A DNA stretch of 64,000 nucleotides, taken from the NCBI GenBank assembly GCA_015056735.1, contig SVFT01000005.1:62001-126000 (forward strand), in the 5' to 3' direction. Both the position numbers and the translations under genes were made by a program. Origin of the DNA: Lachnospiraceae bacterium (GTDB taxonomy: Bacteria; Bacillota; Clostridia; Lachnospirales; Lachnospiraceae). Below, piece after piece: positions 27,326 through 36,355 of this stretch; positions within the stretch are counted from its first letter, which is position 1; each line of letters begins with the position of its first letter. A model generated the notes under the pieces. The model ran no database searches. It worked only from the letters and a program-made list of their open reading frames with translations, and was not told the DNA's origin.

Positions 27326-29134
27326 CTATCGAACTGTCTTATAGAGCGGACCGTATGCTTTGCATGCTCTGTAATCCTGTCCTTCCTTGTCGCTCCCAAA
27401 CGCGTTCCATGCTGCCGGTCTGTAGATATCATCCGCCGGAACATTGTGCATACATACGGGAATACGAAGCATGGAGGCCATTGTGATAAGGTCGGCGCCG
27501 ATATGGCCATAGCTGATCGCGCCGTGATTTGCGCCCCAGTTGTTCATTACATCATACGCCGTCTTGAACGGGGAACCTTCTTTTCCGTCCGTACGCGGCG
27601 CAAACCATGTGCAGGGCCAGGTGTAGTCGGTCCTCTTCCAGAGAACGTCCGATACCTCGTCCGGAAGCTTAACCGTCCAGCCTTCTACGATCTGCAGAAC
27701 AGGGCCGAGATTTTTCACAAGGTTCAACCGAATCATCGTTGCAGGCATCTCTGCTCTTGTAAGGAATCTTGCAGAATAGCCGGCACCGCGGAAATAACCG
27801 TTATCGGCAGGGCACCATTCCGTGGATGCCATCATGGTCTCGATATCCTGCTGCGTTACGTTATACCACTCCTTCATAACGGGCTTGCCGGTTTCATCCT
27901 TCACTTCGCCGCAGGCATCCAGACAGCAGGCGCCTGAATTGATGAGATGGATGATGCCGTCGGAATCCTTTGCGTGACCTTCGATCTCATAACCCGTCAC
28001 ACGTTTGATCGCAGAACCGCTCCAATAGGTACGAACATCCGCAAACATCTGCGCACGATTGGTCAGAAGCTTCATGAACATCATGCCGACACCGTTTAAC
28101 GTATCATTCTCCGTCGCGAGAATGAATGGCTCTCTGACACCGTTCCAGTCAAAAGAAGTGTTCAGGATCGCTTCCGGGAAATCACAGTTGGGCCAGTGAT
28201 CGGTCCACTGCCTCTGCCCCTGGAAACCGCCGCAAAGTGCATTGTGACCGACAGCCTCTTCCTCGCAGCCTTCCGGGAGATTCGGATTGCCCTGATAGAG
28301 ATCTTCGATGATGACCGCCATCTTTGCGGTGAATTCCCAGTCTTTTTCCTTCTGCTCATCCGTCTTCTTTACAAAATCGGGATTCTTATCAAATCCTACG
28401 CGGGCATATTTCTTAATCCAGGCAAGCGCCTTCCGGTACTCGTCTTCATTATAGATATGCTCTTCCATACGGCGAAGGATCTCAACCTCATCAACGGATT
28501 CCACGCGCATTCCGAGATACTCTTCGAAGAAATCCTGATTGATGATCGAGCCGCCGATACCCATGCACTGGCTTCCGATCTGCAGATATGACTTATCACG
28601 CATAGACGCCGCCGCAACAGATGCACGTCCGAAGCGAAGAAGCTTGGTCTTTACATCCTCCGGGATCACAGTGTCATCCGCATCCTGTACATCCTTGCCG
28701 TAGATACCGAATGCCGGCAGGCCTTTCTGTGCATACGTTGCCAGAACGGATGCAAGATACACGGCGCCGGGTCTCTCGGTCGCATTAAGCCCCCAGACAC
28801 CTTTGATCGTCAGCGGATTCATATCCATCGTTTCAGAGCCATAGCACCAGCAAGGCGTCACGCTCAACGTGATCGCTACGCCTTCCTTGCGGAACTTGGC
28901 TTCACACGCAGCCGATTCGGCTACACGGCCGATCGTCGTGTCTGCGATCACAACCTTAACGGGCTCTCCGTTGGAATATCTCAAATTCTCTTCATACAGT
29001 TTCTTGGCAGCCCTTGCCATGTTCATCGTCTGCTCTTCAAGCGACTCACGGACTTTTAACGGTCCGCGCCTTCCGTCGATGATCGGCCGAATGCCGATAA
29101 CGGGGTAATCGCCAATATACCTGTTTTTTGCCAT
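27326..29134 (-). CDS. fucI: L-fucose isomerase
   Basis: Converts L-fucose to L-fuculose (also D-arabinose to D-ribulose) in the cytoplasm, with manganese. The 602 residues match FucI along their whole length: [20 protein letters not shown] at the start, [14 protein letters not shown], and the metal-binding catalytic residues E342 ([11 protein letters not shown]) and D366 (MFADVRTYW), which sit at the same spacing as E337 and D361 in E. coli FucI. AAGGAGG precedes ATG 29134. It is a single-gene unit with a downstream hairpin and an operator-like site at 29166-29179. Confidence 0.97.
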   Translation of the reverse strand: MAKNRYIGDYPVIGIRPIIDGRRGPLKVRESLEEQTMNMARAAKKLYEENLRYSNGEPVKVVIADTTIGRVAESAACEAKFRKEGVAITLSVTPCWCYGSETMDMNPLTIKGVWGLNATERPGAVYLASVLATYAQKGLPAFGIYGKDVQDADDTVIPEDVKTKLLRFGRASVAAASMRDKSYLQIGSQCMGIGGSIINQDFFEEYLGMRVESVDEVEILRRMEEHIYNEDEYRKALAWIKKYARVGFDKNPDFVKKTDEQKEKDWEFTAKMAVIIEDLYQGNPNLPEGCEEEAVGHNALCGGFQGQRQWTDHWPNCDFPEAILNTSFDWNGVREPFILATENDTLNGVGMMFMKLLTNRAQMFADVRTYWSGSAIKRVTGYEIEGHAKDSDGIIHLINSGACCLDACGEVKDETGKPVMKEWYNVTQQDIETMMASTEWCPADNGYFRGAGYSARFLTRAEMPATMIRLNLVKNLGPVLQIVEGWTVKLPDEVSDVLWKRTDYTWPCTWFAPRTDGKEGSPFKTAYDVMNNWGANHGAISYGHIGADLITMASMLRIPVCMHNVPADDIYRPAAWNAFGSDKEGQDYRACKAYGPLYKTVR

Positions 29135-29165
29135 TTACAGTACCCTCCTTCAGAAAAAAATAAAA

Positions 29166-29179
29166 GCGAAACGTTACAC
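29166..29179 (-). promoter_or_regulatory. Weak putative LacI-family operator before fucI
   Basis: GCGAAACGTTACAC on the plus strand shares the left half GCGAAACG with the kinase-operon site but has a poorer right half. It lies 32 bp upstream of the fucI start. Confidence 0.4.
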
Positions 29180-29285
29180 GCTAATTTCATGATAACGGTG
29201 TCATTCTTGAAATGAAAGTGATATACTATAAAAAAATGTGACGATATTCACCTGTTTGAGAATGCCCATGTAAAGGACAGCCACC

Positions 29286-30137
29286 ATGAAGTATATTGAT
29301 TACAAAGAGAGGCGTACACAGGGAACCTTTAACTTTCCGATCGCCTACTATCATGAGACACCGATCAGTCCGCGCTATCGCATGCCGTACCACTGGCACA
29401 CGCATTACGAGCTGATGCGCATTATTTCGGGTGATTTCCATCTGATGCTGGATGATCACACGACCACTTTCAAGGCAGGGGATGTGATCTTTATCACAAG
29501 CGGTGTGCTGCACGGCGGAGATCCGGAAGACTGCGTCTATGACTGCATCGTATTTGACTTAAACATGCTGATGAAGAACAATCACGCCTGTGCGAACACG
29601 ATCCAGAACATCATGGACGATACGATACGGATCAACACGCTCATATCGGAAAAAAGTGACAAGATCCTTCCGATCGCCGAAAAGCTCTGCAGCGTGCTTT
29701 CCGAAAAGAAAACAGGCTATGAGTTCATGACGCAGGGATACCTCTATCTCCTGCTTGGCACGATCATGGAAGACAAGCTCTACGAAAAGGCCGTCTCCGA
29801 CAAGATCACGGTACAGCGGCTCAACTCGATCAAAGGCGTCTTATCCTATATCTCGGATCATTACGCAGGCAGTATCAACCTGGACAGCCTTGCAAAGATC
29901 GCAGGTATGAATCCGAAGTACTTCTGCCGCTATTTTCGCAGTATGACGGGACGCACGCCGATCGACTACCTGAATTATTATCGTGTGGAATGCGCCTGTG
30001 AACTGTTATCGACCAAAGATATCTCCATCAAGGAAGCCTCCATTTCCTGCGGCTTCTCCGATGAAAGCTATTTTGTTAAGACATTTCGAAAATACAAAGG
30101 GACGACCCCGAAGCAATTTACCAAAAAGGAGTTCTGA
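29286..30137 (+). CDS. AraC-family transcriptional regulator
   Basis: A 283-residue activator-type regulator. The N-terminal half is a cupin-like sensor domain (PYHWHTHYELMRIISGDFHL and AGDVIFITSGVLHGG). The C-terminal half (about 185-283) carries two helix-turn-helix motifs (LDSLAKIAGMNPKYFCRYF, IKEASISCGFSDESYFVKTF) and ends TPKQFTKKEF. It is divergent from fucI with a 151-bp shared upstream region, so it may control fucI, the lipoprotein gene after it, or both. AAGGA lies eight bases before ATG. Confidence 0.95.
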   Translation: MKYIDYKERRTQGTFNFPIAYYHETPISPRYRMPYHWHTHYELMRIISGDFHLMLDDHTTTFKAGDVIFITSGVLHGGDPEDCVYDCIVFDLNMLMKNNHACANTIQNIMDDTIRINTLISEKSDKILPIAEKLCSVLSEKKTGYEFMTQGYLYLLLGTIMEDKLYEKAVSDKITVQRLNSIKGVLSYISDHYAGSINLDSLAKIAGMNPKYFCRYFRSMTGRTPIDYLNYYRVECACELLSTKDISIKEASISCGFSDESYFVKTFRKYKGTTPKQFTKKEF

Positions 30138-30141
30138 CATA

Positions 30142-30654
30142 ATGAAACAAAACATCATGCGACTGCTTTCGGCAGCCGTACTCATATCCATGCTTGCGCT
30201 TACAGGATGCGGTGACCGGAAAGCCGTCGCCATCTCTCCCTTTACAGAGCTTTCCTGGAATGCGTCGGTTGATGACATGGTCAAAGCCGAAGGCGACGGA
30301 TACGAGACATATGATTCGATCTATCAGGGAACAACATATACCTATTCCAAGAAGTATCTTGAAAAAGAAGGCCAGATCAAATACATGTACGACGGAAACG
30401 GAAAACTGTGCAATGTCTCCTGGTCTTACACCGGGGAGACCCCCGATTCCGTCATGACGGTCTACCGCGATGTGTGCAAAGACACCGAGAAGATCCATGG
30501 CAAAAGCACTTCTGACGATGGTGTCGGAAATTACGGCCAGATATGGAATACTGCGGGCGGAACAGTCATGGCGAATGCTGTGATCACGAATGACGTTCGT
30601 GTCATGCAGATCGCATACATGAGTAAAGAGGTCTCAAAAATGCAAACAAAATAA
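30142..30654 (+). CDS. Small lipoprotein of unknown function, coupled to the AraC gene
   Basis: A 170-residue lipoprotein with signal peptide and lipobox ALTGC (acylated cysteine at residue 23). The mature part reads FTELSWNASVDDMVKAEGDG and then a beta-rich domain with repeated aromatic residues (YDSIYQGTTYTYSKKY, LCNVSWSY). This resembles small exported clostridial proteins in which a short FTELxWxxSxxDV motif opens the domain; no function is known to me. Its AAGGAG site is inside the last codons of the AraC gene, four bases before whose end the start lies, so the two are probably co-translated. Confidence 0.8.
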   Translation: MKQNIMRLLSAAVLISMLALTGCGDRKAVAISPFTELSWNASVDDMVKAEGDGYETYDSIYQGTTYTYSKKYLEKEGQIKYMYDGNGKLCNVSWSYTGETPDSVMTVYRDVCKDTEKIHGKSTSDDGVGNYGQIWNTAGGTVMANAVITNDVRVMQIAYMSKEVSKMQTK

Positions 30655-30709
30655 CACATGCTACCAAAATGTGTTTTGAATCGAGCAAAAGGTTAAAGGA
30701 GGATTTAAC

Positions 30710-31558
30710 ATGCCATTTGTAACTAGCAAAGAGCTGCTTTTAAAGGCAGACAGAGAAGGATACGCCGTTGGCGCATTCAATGTAGAAAATATGGAAATGG
30801 TGATGGCTGTCATCAAAGCCTGTGAGGAGCTCCATGCTCCCGCGATCCTGCAGACGACACCTTCCACGGTAAAGTACGCAGGACTTCATATGTACCATGC
30901 AAACGTTGCGGCTGCCGCAAAGAAAGCAGGCGTGCCGATCGCACTGCACCTTGACCATGGTGACAGCTTCGACCTTGCGATGCAGGCACTTCGCGTAGGC
31001 TATACCTCGATCATGATCGATGGTTCCAAGCTGGAATTTGAAGATAATATCGCACTTTCCAAACGCGTTGTCGATGCCTGCAGACCATCCGATATTCCTG
31101 TGGAAGCAGAGCTTGGCAAAGTGGGCGGCAAGGAGGATGATCTAAGCTGCGACGATCCGGGCTACACGGATCCCGATGATGCGGTACGATTCACCAAGGA
31201 AACCGGTATCTCCTCTCTCGCTGTTGCGATCGGCACAGCACACGGCATCTACAAGGGCGAGCCAAAACTTGATATGGACAGACTGTCCGAGATCCGCAAA
31301 GTCGTTGATATCCCGCTTGTTCTTCACGGCGCTTCCGGCGTACCGGACGAAGCCGTAAAGGAATGCATCCGCCGCGGTATCAGCAAAGTCAACTTTGCGA
31401 CAGAACTTCGTATCGCTTTTTCCGACGGCATCAAAGAATACCTTGCCGGCGACCCCGGTGCCTTTGATCCCAAGAAGTACTGCAAGGTCGGCATGGCGCA
31501 TGTGACAGAGCTTGTAAAGAAGAAGATTCTGGTATGCGGATCTGACAGTAAAGCATAA
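30710..31558 (+). CDS. Class II ketose-bisphosphate aldolase (GatY/FbaA family)
   Basis: A zinc-dependent aldolase splitting a ketose-1,6-bisphosphate to dihydroxyacetone phosphate and an aldehyde phosphate. In 282 residues the full active site is seen: LHLDHG with catalytic D82 and zinc ligand H83, VEAELG (131-136), GTAHG with H178, and LHGASG with H206. Length and sequence style are nearer to tagatose-bisphosphate aldolase GatY/KbaY than to housekeeping FbaA. gatZ on the other strand supports that reading. Lone placement near the sugar locus, 51 nt after the lipoprotein gene, suggests a catabolic rather than glycolytic role. Confidence 0.9.
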   Translation: MPFVTSKELLLKADREGYAVGAFNVENMEMVMAVIKACEELHAPAILQTTPSTVKYAGLHMYHANVAAAAKKAGVPIALHLDHGDSFDLAMQALRVGYTSIMIDGSKLEFEDNIALSKRVVDACRPSDIPVEAELGKVGGKEDDLSCDDPGYTDPDDAVRFTKETGISSLAVAIGTAHGIYKGEPKLDMDRLSEIRKVVDIPLVLHGASGVPDEAVKECIRRGISKVNFATELRIAFSDGIKEYLAGDPGAFDPKKYCKVGMAHVTELVKKKILVCGSDSKA

Positions 31559-31566
31559 ATATGGGC

Positions 31567-31626
31567 TCTTGGGGACGGGGTTAGTGGCTCATTTTGCAAA
31601 ATGAGCCACTAACCCCGTCCCCAAGA
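31567..31626. repeat. 60-bp perfect palindrome (REP-like element)
   Basis: A perfect inverted repeat centred at 31596/31597: the left arm reads CTTGGGGACGGGGTTAGTGG and continues to TTTTG, and the right arm is its exact complement. It starts nine bases after the aldolase stop. Such GGGGACGGGG palindromes occur as dispersed copies in many bacterial genomes, and some are tied to REP-type transposases; that link is recall and not shown here. It will also act as a very stable RNA hairpin. Confidence 0.85.
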
Positions 31627-31658
31627 ACTCACACAATTCACAAAATTTTCACAAAATA

Positions 31659-31685
31659 TTAGCACTCACCTATTGACAGTGCTAA
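31659..31685 (+). promoter_or_regulatory. CIRCE-type operator of hsp20
   Basis: TTAGCACTC (31659-31667), a 9-nt spacer, then CAGTGCTAA (31677-31685). One base departs from consensus (C for G at 31677), and that C is the fifth base of the TTGACA -35. Confidence 0.9.
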
Positions 31686-31701
31686 CAGTCGGTGCTATAA
31701 C
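31673..31701 (+). promoter_or_regulatory. Sigma-A promoter of hsp20
   Basis: A perfect TTGACA -35 (31673-31678), 17-bp spacer and TATAAC -10 (31696-31701). The -35 lies inside the CIRCE, so HrcA and RNA polymerase would compete directly. Confidence 0.85.
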
Positions 31702-31744
31702 ATAATCAAACAAAGGAACACAGATCGGGAAGGAGGAATGACTT

Positions 31745-32191
31745 ATGTTATACCCGAGCATTTTTGGAGAAAACTTATTGGATGATTGGATGGATTTCCC
31801 GAGATGGGATTTCGGCGACATCGACCGGAAGCTTTACGGGAAACGAGCTGCGCAGGTGATGAAGACAGATGTGCATGAGCTTGACGACGGCTACGAAGTT
31901 GACATAGACCTGCCCGGATTTAAGAAAGACGAGATCAGTCTTGACCTTGAGAACGGATACCTTTCCGTAAGCGCCGCAAAGGGGCTTAAAGAAGAGGAGA
32001 AGGACAAAAAAGGCAAACTGGTACGTCAGGAACGCTACAGTGGCTCCATGCAGAGAAGCTTCTATGTAGGCGAAGCGCTTACGGAAGAAGACATCAAAGC
32101 AAGCTTCGAGGACGGCGTTTTGAAGCTGAACATTCCGAAGAAGGATGCAAAGCATATTCCGGAAAAGAAGCATATTGCGATCACCGGTTAA
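31745..32191 (+). CDS. Small heat-shock protein Hsp20 (alpha-crystallin family)
   Basis: An ATP-independent holdase that keeps unfolding proteins soluble. The 148-residue protein has a short N-terminal arm (SIFGENLLDDWMDFP), the alpha-crystallin domain from about residue 40 (VHELDDGYEVDIDLPGFKKDEISLDLENG) and the closing strand FEDGVLKLNIPKK. The terminal oligomerisation motif (I-x-I) is present as HIAI. A strong AAGGAGG site lies eight bases before ATG. The CIRCE/promoter pair upstream puts it under HrcA with groESL. Confidence 0.95.
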   Translation: MLYPSIFGENLLDDWMDFPRWDFGDIDRKLYGKRAAQVMKTDVHELDDGYEVDIDLPGFKKDEISLDLENGYLSVSAAKGLKEEEKDKKGKLVRQERYSGSMQRSFYVGEALTEEDIKASFEDGVLKLNIPKKDAKHIPEKKHIAITG

Positions 32192-32241
32192 CGAGAACCA
32201 CGAAGGGGTTCTACATATCGGCCCGAAATGCAAAACACACG

Positions 32242-32278
32242 AAGATCCCCGAACCAACAAAGGTCCGGGGATCTTTTT
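32242..32278. terminator. Bidirectional terminator between hsp20 and the chemoreceptor
   Basis: AAGATCCCCG plus ACC pairs with GGT plus CCGGGGATCTT, followed by a T-run on the plus strand. The two genes converge here. Confidence 0.9.
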
Positions 32279-32294
32279 ATATAAAGCCGTATTC

Positions 32295-34349
32295 TTATAG
32301 CTTAAAGAACTCCATATCCCTGCTCAAGCTGTCTGCAATGTCTTTCAGCTTGCCCGAGGACTCATTTAAGTTGACAACGGTCGCATCAAGCTCTTCCATC
32401 GCGGCGCCCGTTTCCTCTGCGCTTGCAGCATTCTGCTGTGAGATCGCCGACAGGGCAGACATCGTATCAACAACAGAGTTCTTCGCTGTGATACTCTTAT
32501 CGGTTGCTTCGGAAATGCTCTCAATACCCTGAACGGTCTTATCGATCTCCGCGATCATCTTCTCAACAGACTCCAGAGACTTTTCGAGCGCAGCTCTGGT
32601 CTCTTCATTACTGGACTGTACACCGCCGACAGCTGCAACGGCAGCGTCCGATCTTTCAAGAAGAGAGATCATCTCTGCACGGATCTCATCTGCAAGCTGC
32701 TTGGAATTATCCGCAAGCTTTCCGATCTCTTCCGCGACAACGCTGAAGCCGCGTCCCGCATCACCGGCTCTGGCTGCTTCAATAGAAGCATTCAGGGACA
32801 GAAGGTTGGTCTGCGTCGCAATATTCGTGATGCCTTCAACTTTCTCACTGATACGCTCTACCGCATTTTTGGTCGCCATGATAACATCACTGATATCAAC
32901 GATCTCCTCCGATGTCTTCGCGCTTGCGGATCTAAGGCCGTCGATCGCATCAGATGTGGTCTTGGATGCTACATTCATCTCGTCGGCGGATTCCGAAATA
33001 CTGCCTGTCGATGTCTTAATATCCGTTACGGAAGAATCAACTGTGCCCGTTGCAGAAACAGCTGTCTCGATCTCATCTGCCTGATGAGATGCGCCGGTTG
33101 CGATATCCTGAACCGCATTGGATACATCGTCCACCGTCTTCGCGATCTGATCAGTCATATCGGAAAGCTCATCTGCCGAATTGGCAACATGGGCGGCCGA
33201 CTTTTTGATCCCGGATACGATCGCATGCAGCTTGTTGGAAAATGTATTGATATCACGCAGCATGACACCGAATTCGTCTTTACGCTTTACCTCTATGGAT
33301 TCATCCGAGATCTCGCCGCCTGTCATCCTGTTTACGATATCACAGACTTCACGCACAGGCTTTACATAGCTTCCTGCCGTCAGTACCGCTACAATGCCGG
33401 CGACGACGATCATAACCAGCGAAATAAGCAGGATGATCAGTGCCGTGCTTCTTGCTTCAGCCAGGACCGTCTTCGAATCCGCTGCCGTAACGATCGTAAA
33501 CTGCGAATTCGGCTCTTTTACATAAGAGATGAAGGCATCATAGCCTTTTCCGGTATCAGCCGTATAGAACCCGCTGTTCTTTCCGGATGTCATAAACTCG
33601 GACGTGGCTCTGGACTCTTCCTCATGGTCAACACCATACGTATACTGGGAATGTGCTGCCAGAAGACCGTTTCTGTCCGCAACGAAGGCATCCTCACACT
33701 CCGCTGCAAGAATATCATGAAGATTGATCAGACTGTAATCTCTGGAGACAATACCCAGAAAATCGCCGTCGGTATCTCTTACCGCAACCGCGATCGTGAT
33801 CAGTCTGTCGCCGTTTCCTTTGGAAACTGCTGTATTGGAAACGTAAATGCCGCCTTCCGAAGCTTTGCCGTTCTCGTAGTAGTCTTCACCTGCCACGTTG
33901 ACACCTGTTATACCGTCCGTGCGGAGTACCTGCAGGCCATCCTTATCCGTAATGACTGTCTGGTTACCGTCTGCAAGGAATTCATTGATCGAATTCATCT
34001 GCGCCAGCATGGATTTTTCCAAAACGGCTCCAGCCGCAGGATTGCGCAGATAAGCGATCGTGGAAGGTGCCGATGAAAAAGCTTTCATGGCCGACACGTT
34101 TGTATCGATCATCTTTGCAAACAGATCCTCCACATAACGTGCCTCCCAGTTCAGACTCTCCTGCGCGGATTCGATCGCCTTATTGGTAGATGTCACATAG
34201 CTCATCCCTGCTGTCAGAAGCATCGGGATCGCCACACCGCAAAGCATGATCAGAGTCAGCTTGGTCTTGATGCTGTTCTTCCAGGAAACTGTACTGCCTG
34301 AGTCATTCTTTTCAGCATTGTTTCCTGCTTTTTTTGAACGAAATCTCAT
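32295..34349 (-). CDS. Methyl-accepting chemotaxis protein with dCache sensor
   Basis: A 684-residue membrane chemoreceptor. One N-terminal membrane segment (about 31-51) is followed by a large extracellular region that fits a double-Cache domain ([50 protein letters not shown]). A second segment lies near 302-326. Then come a HAMP domain and the long cytoplasmic signalling helix with the conserved tip [20 protein letters not shown]. Cache domains of this sort bind amino acids or small acids directly. The neighbouring orphan binding lipoprotein opens the option of indirect sugar sensing. Confidence 0.95.
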   Translation of the reverse strand: MRFRSKKAGNNAEKNDSGSTVSWKNSIKTKLTLIMLCGVAIPMLLTAGMSYVTSTNKAIESAQESLNWEARYVEDLFAKMIDTNVSAMKAFSSAPSTIAYLRNPAAGAVLEKSMLAQMNSINEFLADGNQTVITDKDGLQVLRTDGITGVNVAGEDYYENGKASEGGIYVSNTAVSKGNGDRLITIAVAVRDTDGDFLGIVSRDYSLINLHDILAAECEDAFVADRNGLLAAHSQYTYGVDHEEESRATSEFMTSGKNSGFYTADTGKGYDAFISYVKEPNSQFTIVTAADSKTVLAEARSTALIILLISLVMIVVAGIVAVLTAGSYVKPVREVCDIVNRMTGGEISDESIEVKRKDEFGVMLRDINTFSNKLHAIVSGIKKSAAHVANSADELSDMTDQIAKTVDDVSNAVQDIATGASHQADEIETAVSATGTVDSSVTDIKTSTGSISESADEMNVASKTTSDAIDGLRSASAKTSEEIVDISDVIMATKNAVERISEKVEGITNIATQTNLLSLNASIEAARAGDAGRGFSVVAEEIGKLADNSKQLADEIRAEMISLLERSDAAVAAVGGVQSSNEETRAALEKSLESVEKMIAEIDKTVQGIESISEATDKSITAKNSVVDTMSALSAISQQNAASAEETGAAMEELDATVVNLNESSGKLKDIADSLSRDMEFFKL

Positions 34350-34564
34350 AATACTCCTCCTCTTGTATTCTCATGCATATCTGGTACGATATGCCTATTT
34401 TCCCAACAATATTGCATTATAGTCTTTCAAAAGCAAAAAGTAAACACATATTTTACAAATAAATACAAACTTTATATTATTTTGTCACATTCGTTTGTGC
34501 TATTGTTGGTATATTTTTACGAAGTGTTTGAAGGAACATATTATTCCAGGCTGTCACGGCAGAT

Positions 34565-34599
34565 AAAAAAAAGGCCCGGCAGTTACTGCCGAGCCGGGT
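34565..34599 (-). terminator. Terminator of the orphan binding-protein gene
   Basis: On the minus strand CCCGGC, with an inner CGGCAG/CTGCCG alternative, pairs with GCCGGG, followed by eight T. It lies directly after the stop at 34618. Confidence 0.85.
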
Positions 34600-34617
34600 A
34601 TCATTTGATCGCTTTGA

Positions 34618-35814
34618 TCAGTGAAGCAGATCTTTGGGCATCCAGTCTGTCTCAGAAAGATAATCCAGATTGCCGTAAGTGTCAGAAGCGATATTACCCA
34701 ATGTCTCTACCGTGGAATCCTCCTTCAGATCGCTTGCGAGGATGGCAGAACCGGGGATCTCAACATAGTCCACACCGCTCTTACCGGTCGCCGGATCATA
34801 GATCTTGTCATATTCACCCGCAATCTCAAGGAAAAGGATCCTCATACCGATCTCTCCGTTCAATGTCCAGTCGGTCGTTCCTGCAGCCGTCCAGATCTCG
34901 GGAGCGGTCTTCATATTTGTAATATCAACAGGATCGATGTCCACGGAAGCGATCGGAAGTGCATTATCGCCACTGAAATTGGGATTCTCGATGATCGCTT
35001 GGTATACTCCCTGCGCATAAGCGTCATAGTAAACAACAACACCGTCTACGTCTTCACGATTGATACCCTGAAGCGCAGCTGCAAAAACGGTATTTGCGGA
35101 TTCCTTGGTATCCTGAAGCGGCTGAACCTCACCTACCGTTTTGATCTTACCGGCCTCTTCATATGCCTGCCAGCCGGCGTCACGACGTGTGAAAGGTGAG
35201 TTGTAATTCGGCCCTCTCCATACCTTCAGAAGTCTTACGCCCTCACCGTACTTCTCAATGAAGCTGTCAAGAAGCACCGTAACAAGGCTGTCATCCTGCT
35301 GGAAGAACTGTGTCACGCCGTCCAGCTTTTTGAACTCGCCGTCAGCATAGAACTGGGTGTCAAATGTTACGATCTTCAGATCGGGATACTGTTCTGTGAT
35401 CTCTTTTAAGAACACATAGGAGCCGTCCTGGCTGCCGTGGCTTAAAAGAAGCCCGTCATAGCCCGCGGAAGCGCAGGTACGAACTGTATCCTGCCACTTA
35501 TTAAAGTCTCCGTCGCAGAAGAAGTAATCGAACTGCACGTCCAGTTTTTCGCTGAGCGCAGCAGCGGAATCCTTCCACATCTGAAAGATGGAAGCGGAAG
35601 GGTTCACATTGATATAAGCGACCTTCTTACCCGCTACCGGGTTGTCGGCAGATCCATCTGCCTGTGTTTCCGCAGCCTGATCGGCTGACTCGTTTGCGAC
35701 TGCTTCCGTTTGGGTGTTGTCCGCTGCGGCAGGCGCATTCGCCTCAGAACTTCCGCAAGCAGTCAGCCCCACCGTCATGATGACCGTCAGCAGCACTGCG
35801 ATAGATTTTTTCAT
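34618..35814 (-). CDS. Orphan sugar-binding lipoprotein (type I periplasmic-binding fold)
   Basis: A 398-residue lipoprotein: lipobox GLTAC (cysteine at residue 20), an acidic Ala/Gln/Glu linker (about 22-60) and a ribose-type binding domain (KKVAYINVNPSASIFQMW, GYDGLLLSHGSQDG, LKIVTFDTQFYADGEF). ATG 35814 with GAGGAG eight bases upstream is chosen over 35919. No permease or ATPase is encoded nearby: it stands alone between a chemoreceptor gene and a repeat lipoprotein, with its own terminator. It may feed a transporter encoded elsewhere or serve as a chemotaxis ligand carrier. Confidence 0.88.
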   Translation of the reverse strand: MKKSIAVLLTVIMTVGLTACGSSEANAPAAADNTQTEAVANESADQAAETQADGSADNPVAGKKVAYINVNPSASIFQMWKDSAAALSEKLDVQFDYFFCDGDFNKWQDTVRTCASAGYDGLLLSHGSQDGSYVFLKEITEQYPDLKIVTFDTQFYADGEFKKLDGVTQFFQQDDSLVTVLLDSFIEKYGEGVRLLKVWRGPNYNSPFTRRDAGWQAYEEAGKIKTVGEVQPLQDTKESANTVFAAALQGINREDVDGVVVYYDAYAQGVYQAIIENPNFSGDNALPIASVDIDPVDITNMKTAPEIWTAAGTTDWTLNGEIGMRILFLEIAGEYDKIYDPATGKSGVDYVEIPGSAILASDLKEDSTVETLGNIASDTYGNLDYLSETDWMPKDLLH

Positions 35815-35977
35815 AATTTTCTCCTCTGTTACTCTATTTCGGAAACAGTCTTTTTGCGCATCATCTTTGTAAAAAGCAATGCCCGATTCCGATGGAGTTA
35901 TCATATCACCCGCCCGCATTCATGAAAATTCGTTCCATCTGATCACCCATGATAACCGGCTCTTATTGCAAAAAAAT

Positions 35978-36003
35978 AAGACCACCCGCTACCGGGTGGT
36001 CTT
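35978..36003 (-). terminator. Terminator of the TEATE-repeat lipoprotein gene
   Basis: AAGACCACCCG pairs perfectly with CGGGTGGTCTT around a 4-nt loop; a run of T follows on the minus strand. Confidence 0.92.
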
Positions 36004-36022
36004 ACAGCTTAATCCGATCGGA

Positions 36023-36301
36023 TTATTTTGCTTCTGTCTCAGTTGCTTCTGTCTCAGTAGCTTCTGTCTCTGTAGCTTCTGTCTCAGTTGCTTCAGTCTC
36101 TGTAGCTTCTGTTTCTGTAGCTTCTGTCTCAGTTGCTTCTGTCTCTGTAGCTTCTGTCTCTGCAGCTGTCTCAGTTGCAACAGTCTCTTCTACAACAGTT
36201 GCCTCTGTCTCTGCAGGTGCTTCTGCCTTGCTGCCGCAAGCGCAAACAAGTGCGGATGTCATAACTACTGCGAATACTACTGCTAATACGTTCTTTTTCA
36301 T
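36023..36301 (-). CDS. Small lipoprotein made largely of EATET repeats
   Basis: A 92-residue exported protein. A lipoprotein signal ends at CACG (cysteine at about residue 22), followed by an Ala/Glu/Thr/Val stretch and then about nine tandem five-residue units EATET. The mature chain has no hydrophobic core and a strong negative charge, so it should be an extended, unfolded, acidic thread tethered to the membrane. It has its own promoter (36356-36384) and a perfect terminator, so it is a deliberate single-gene unit and not a fragment. The function is unknown; a surface spacer or cation-binding polymer is conceivable. Confidence 0.8.
   Translation of the reverse strand: MKKNVLAVVFAVVMTSALVCACGSKAEAPAETEATVVEETVATETAAETEATETEATETEATETEATETEATETEATETEATETEATETEAK
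36029..36160. repeat. 15-bp tandem repeat encoding EATET units
   Basis: About nine in-frame copies of a 15-bp unit (plus-strand form GTCTCNGTNGCTTCT with small changes) fill the 3' half of the lipoprotein gene. Because the unit is a multiple of three, copy-number changes alter length without a frameshift. Confidence 0.85.
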
Positions 36302-36355
36302 AATAATTTCCTCCTAAATGTTGTTACTGATGTGTTATCTCTAACCACATCTAGG

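Noticed and set aside
36029-36160. Possible CRISPR-like array
   Set aside because: The units are 15-bp, contiguous with no spacers and in frame within a lipoprotein gene.
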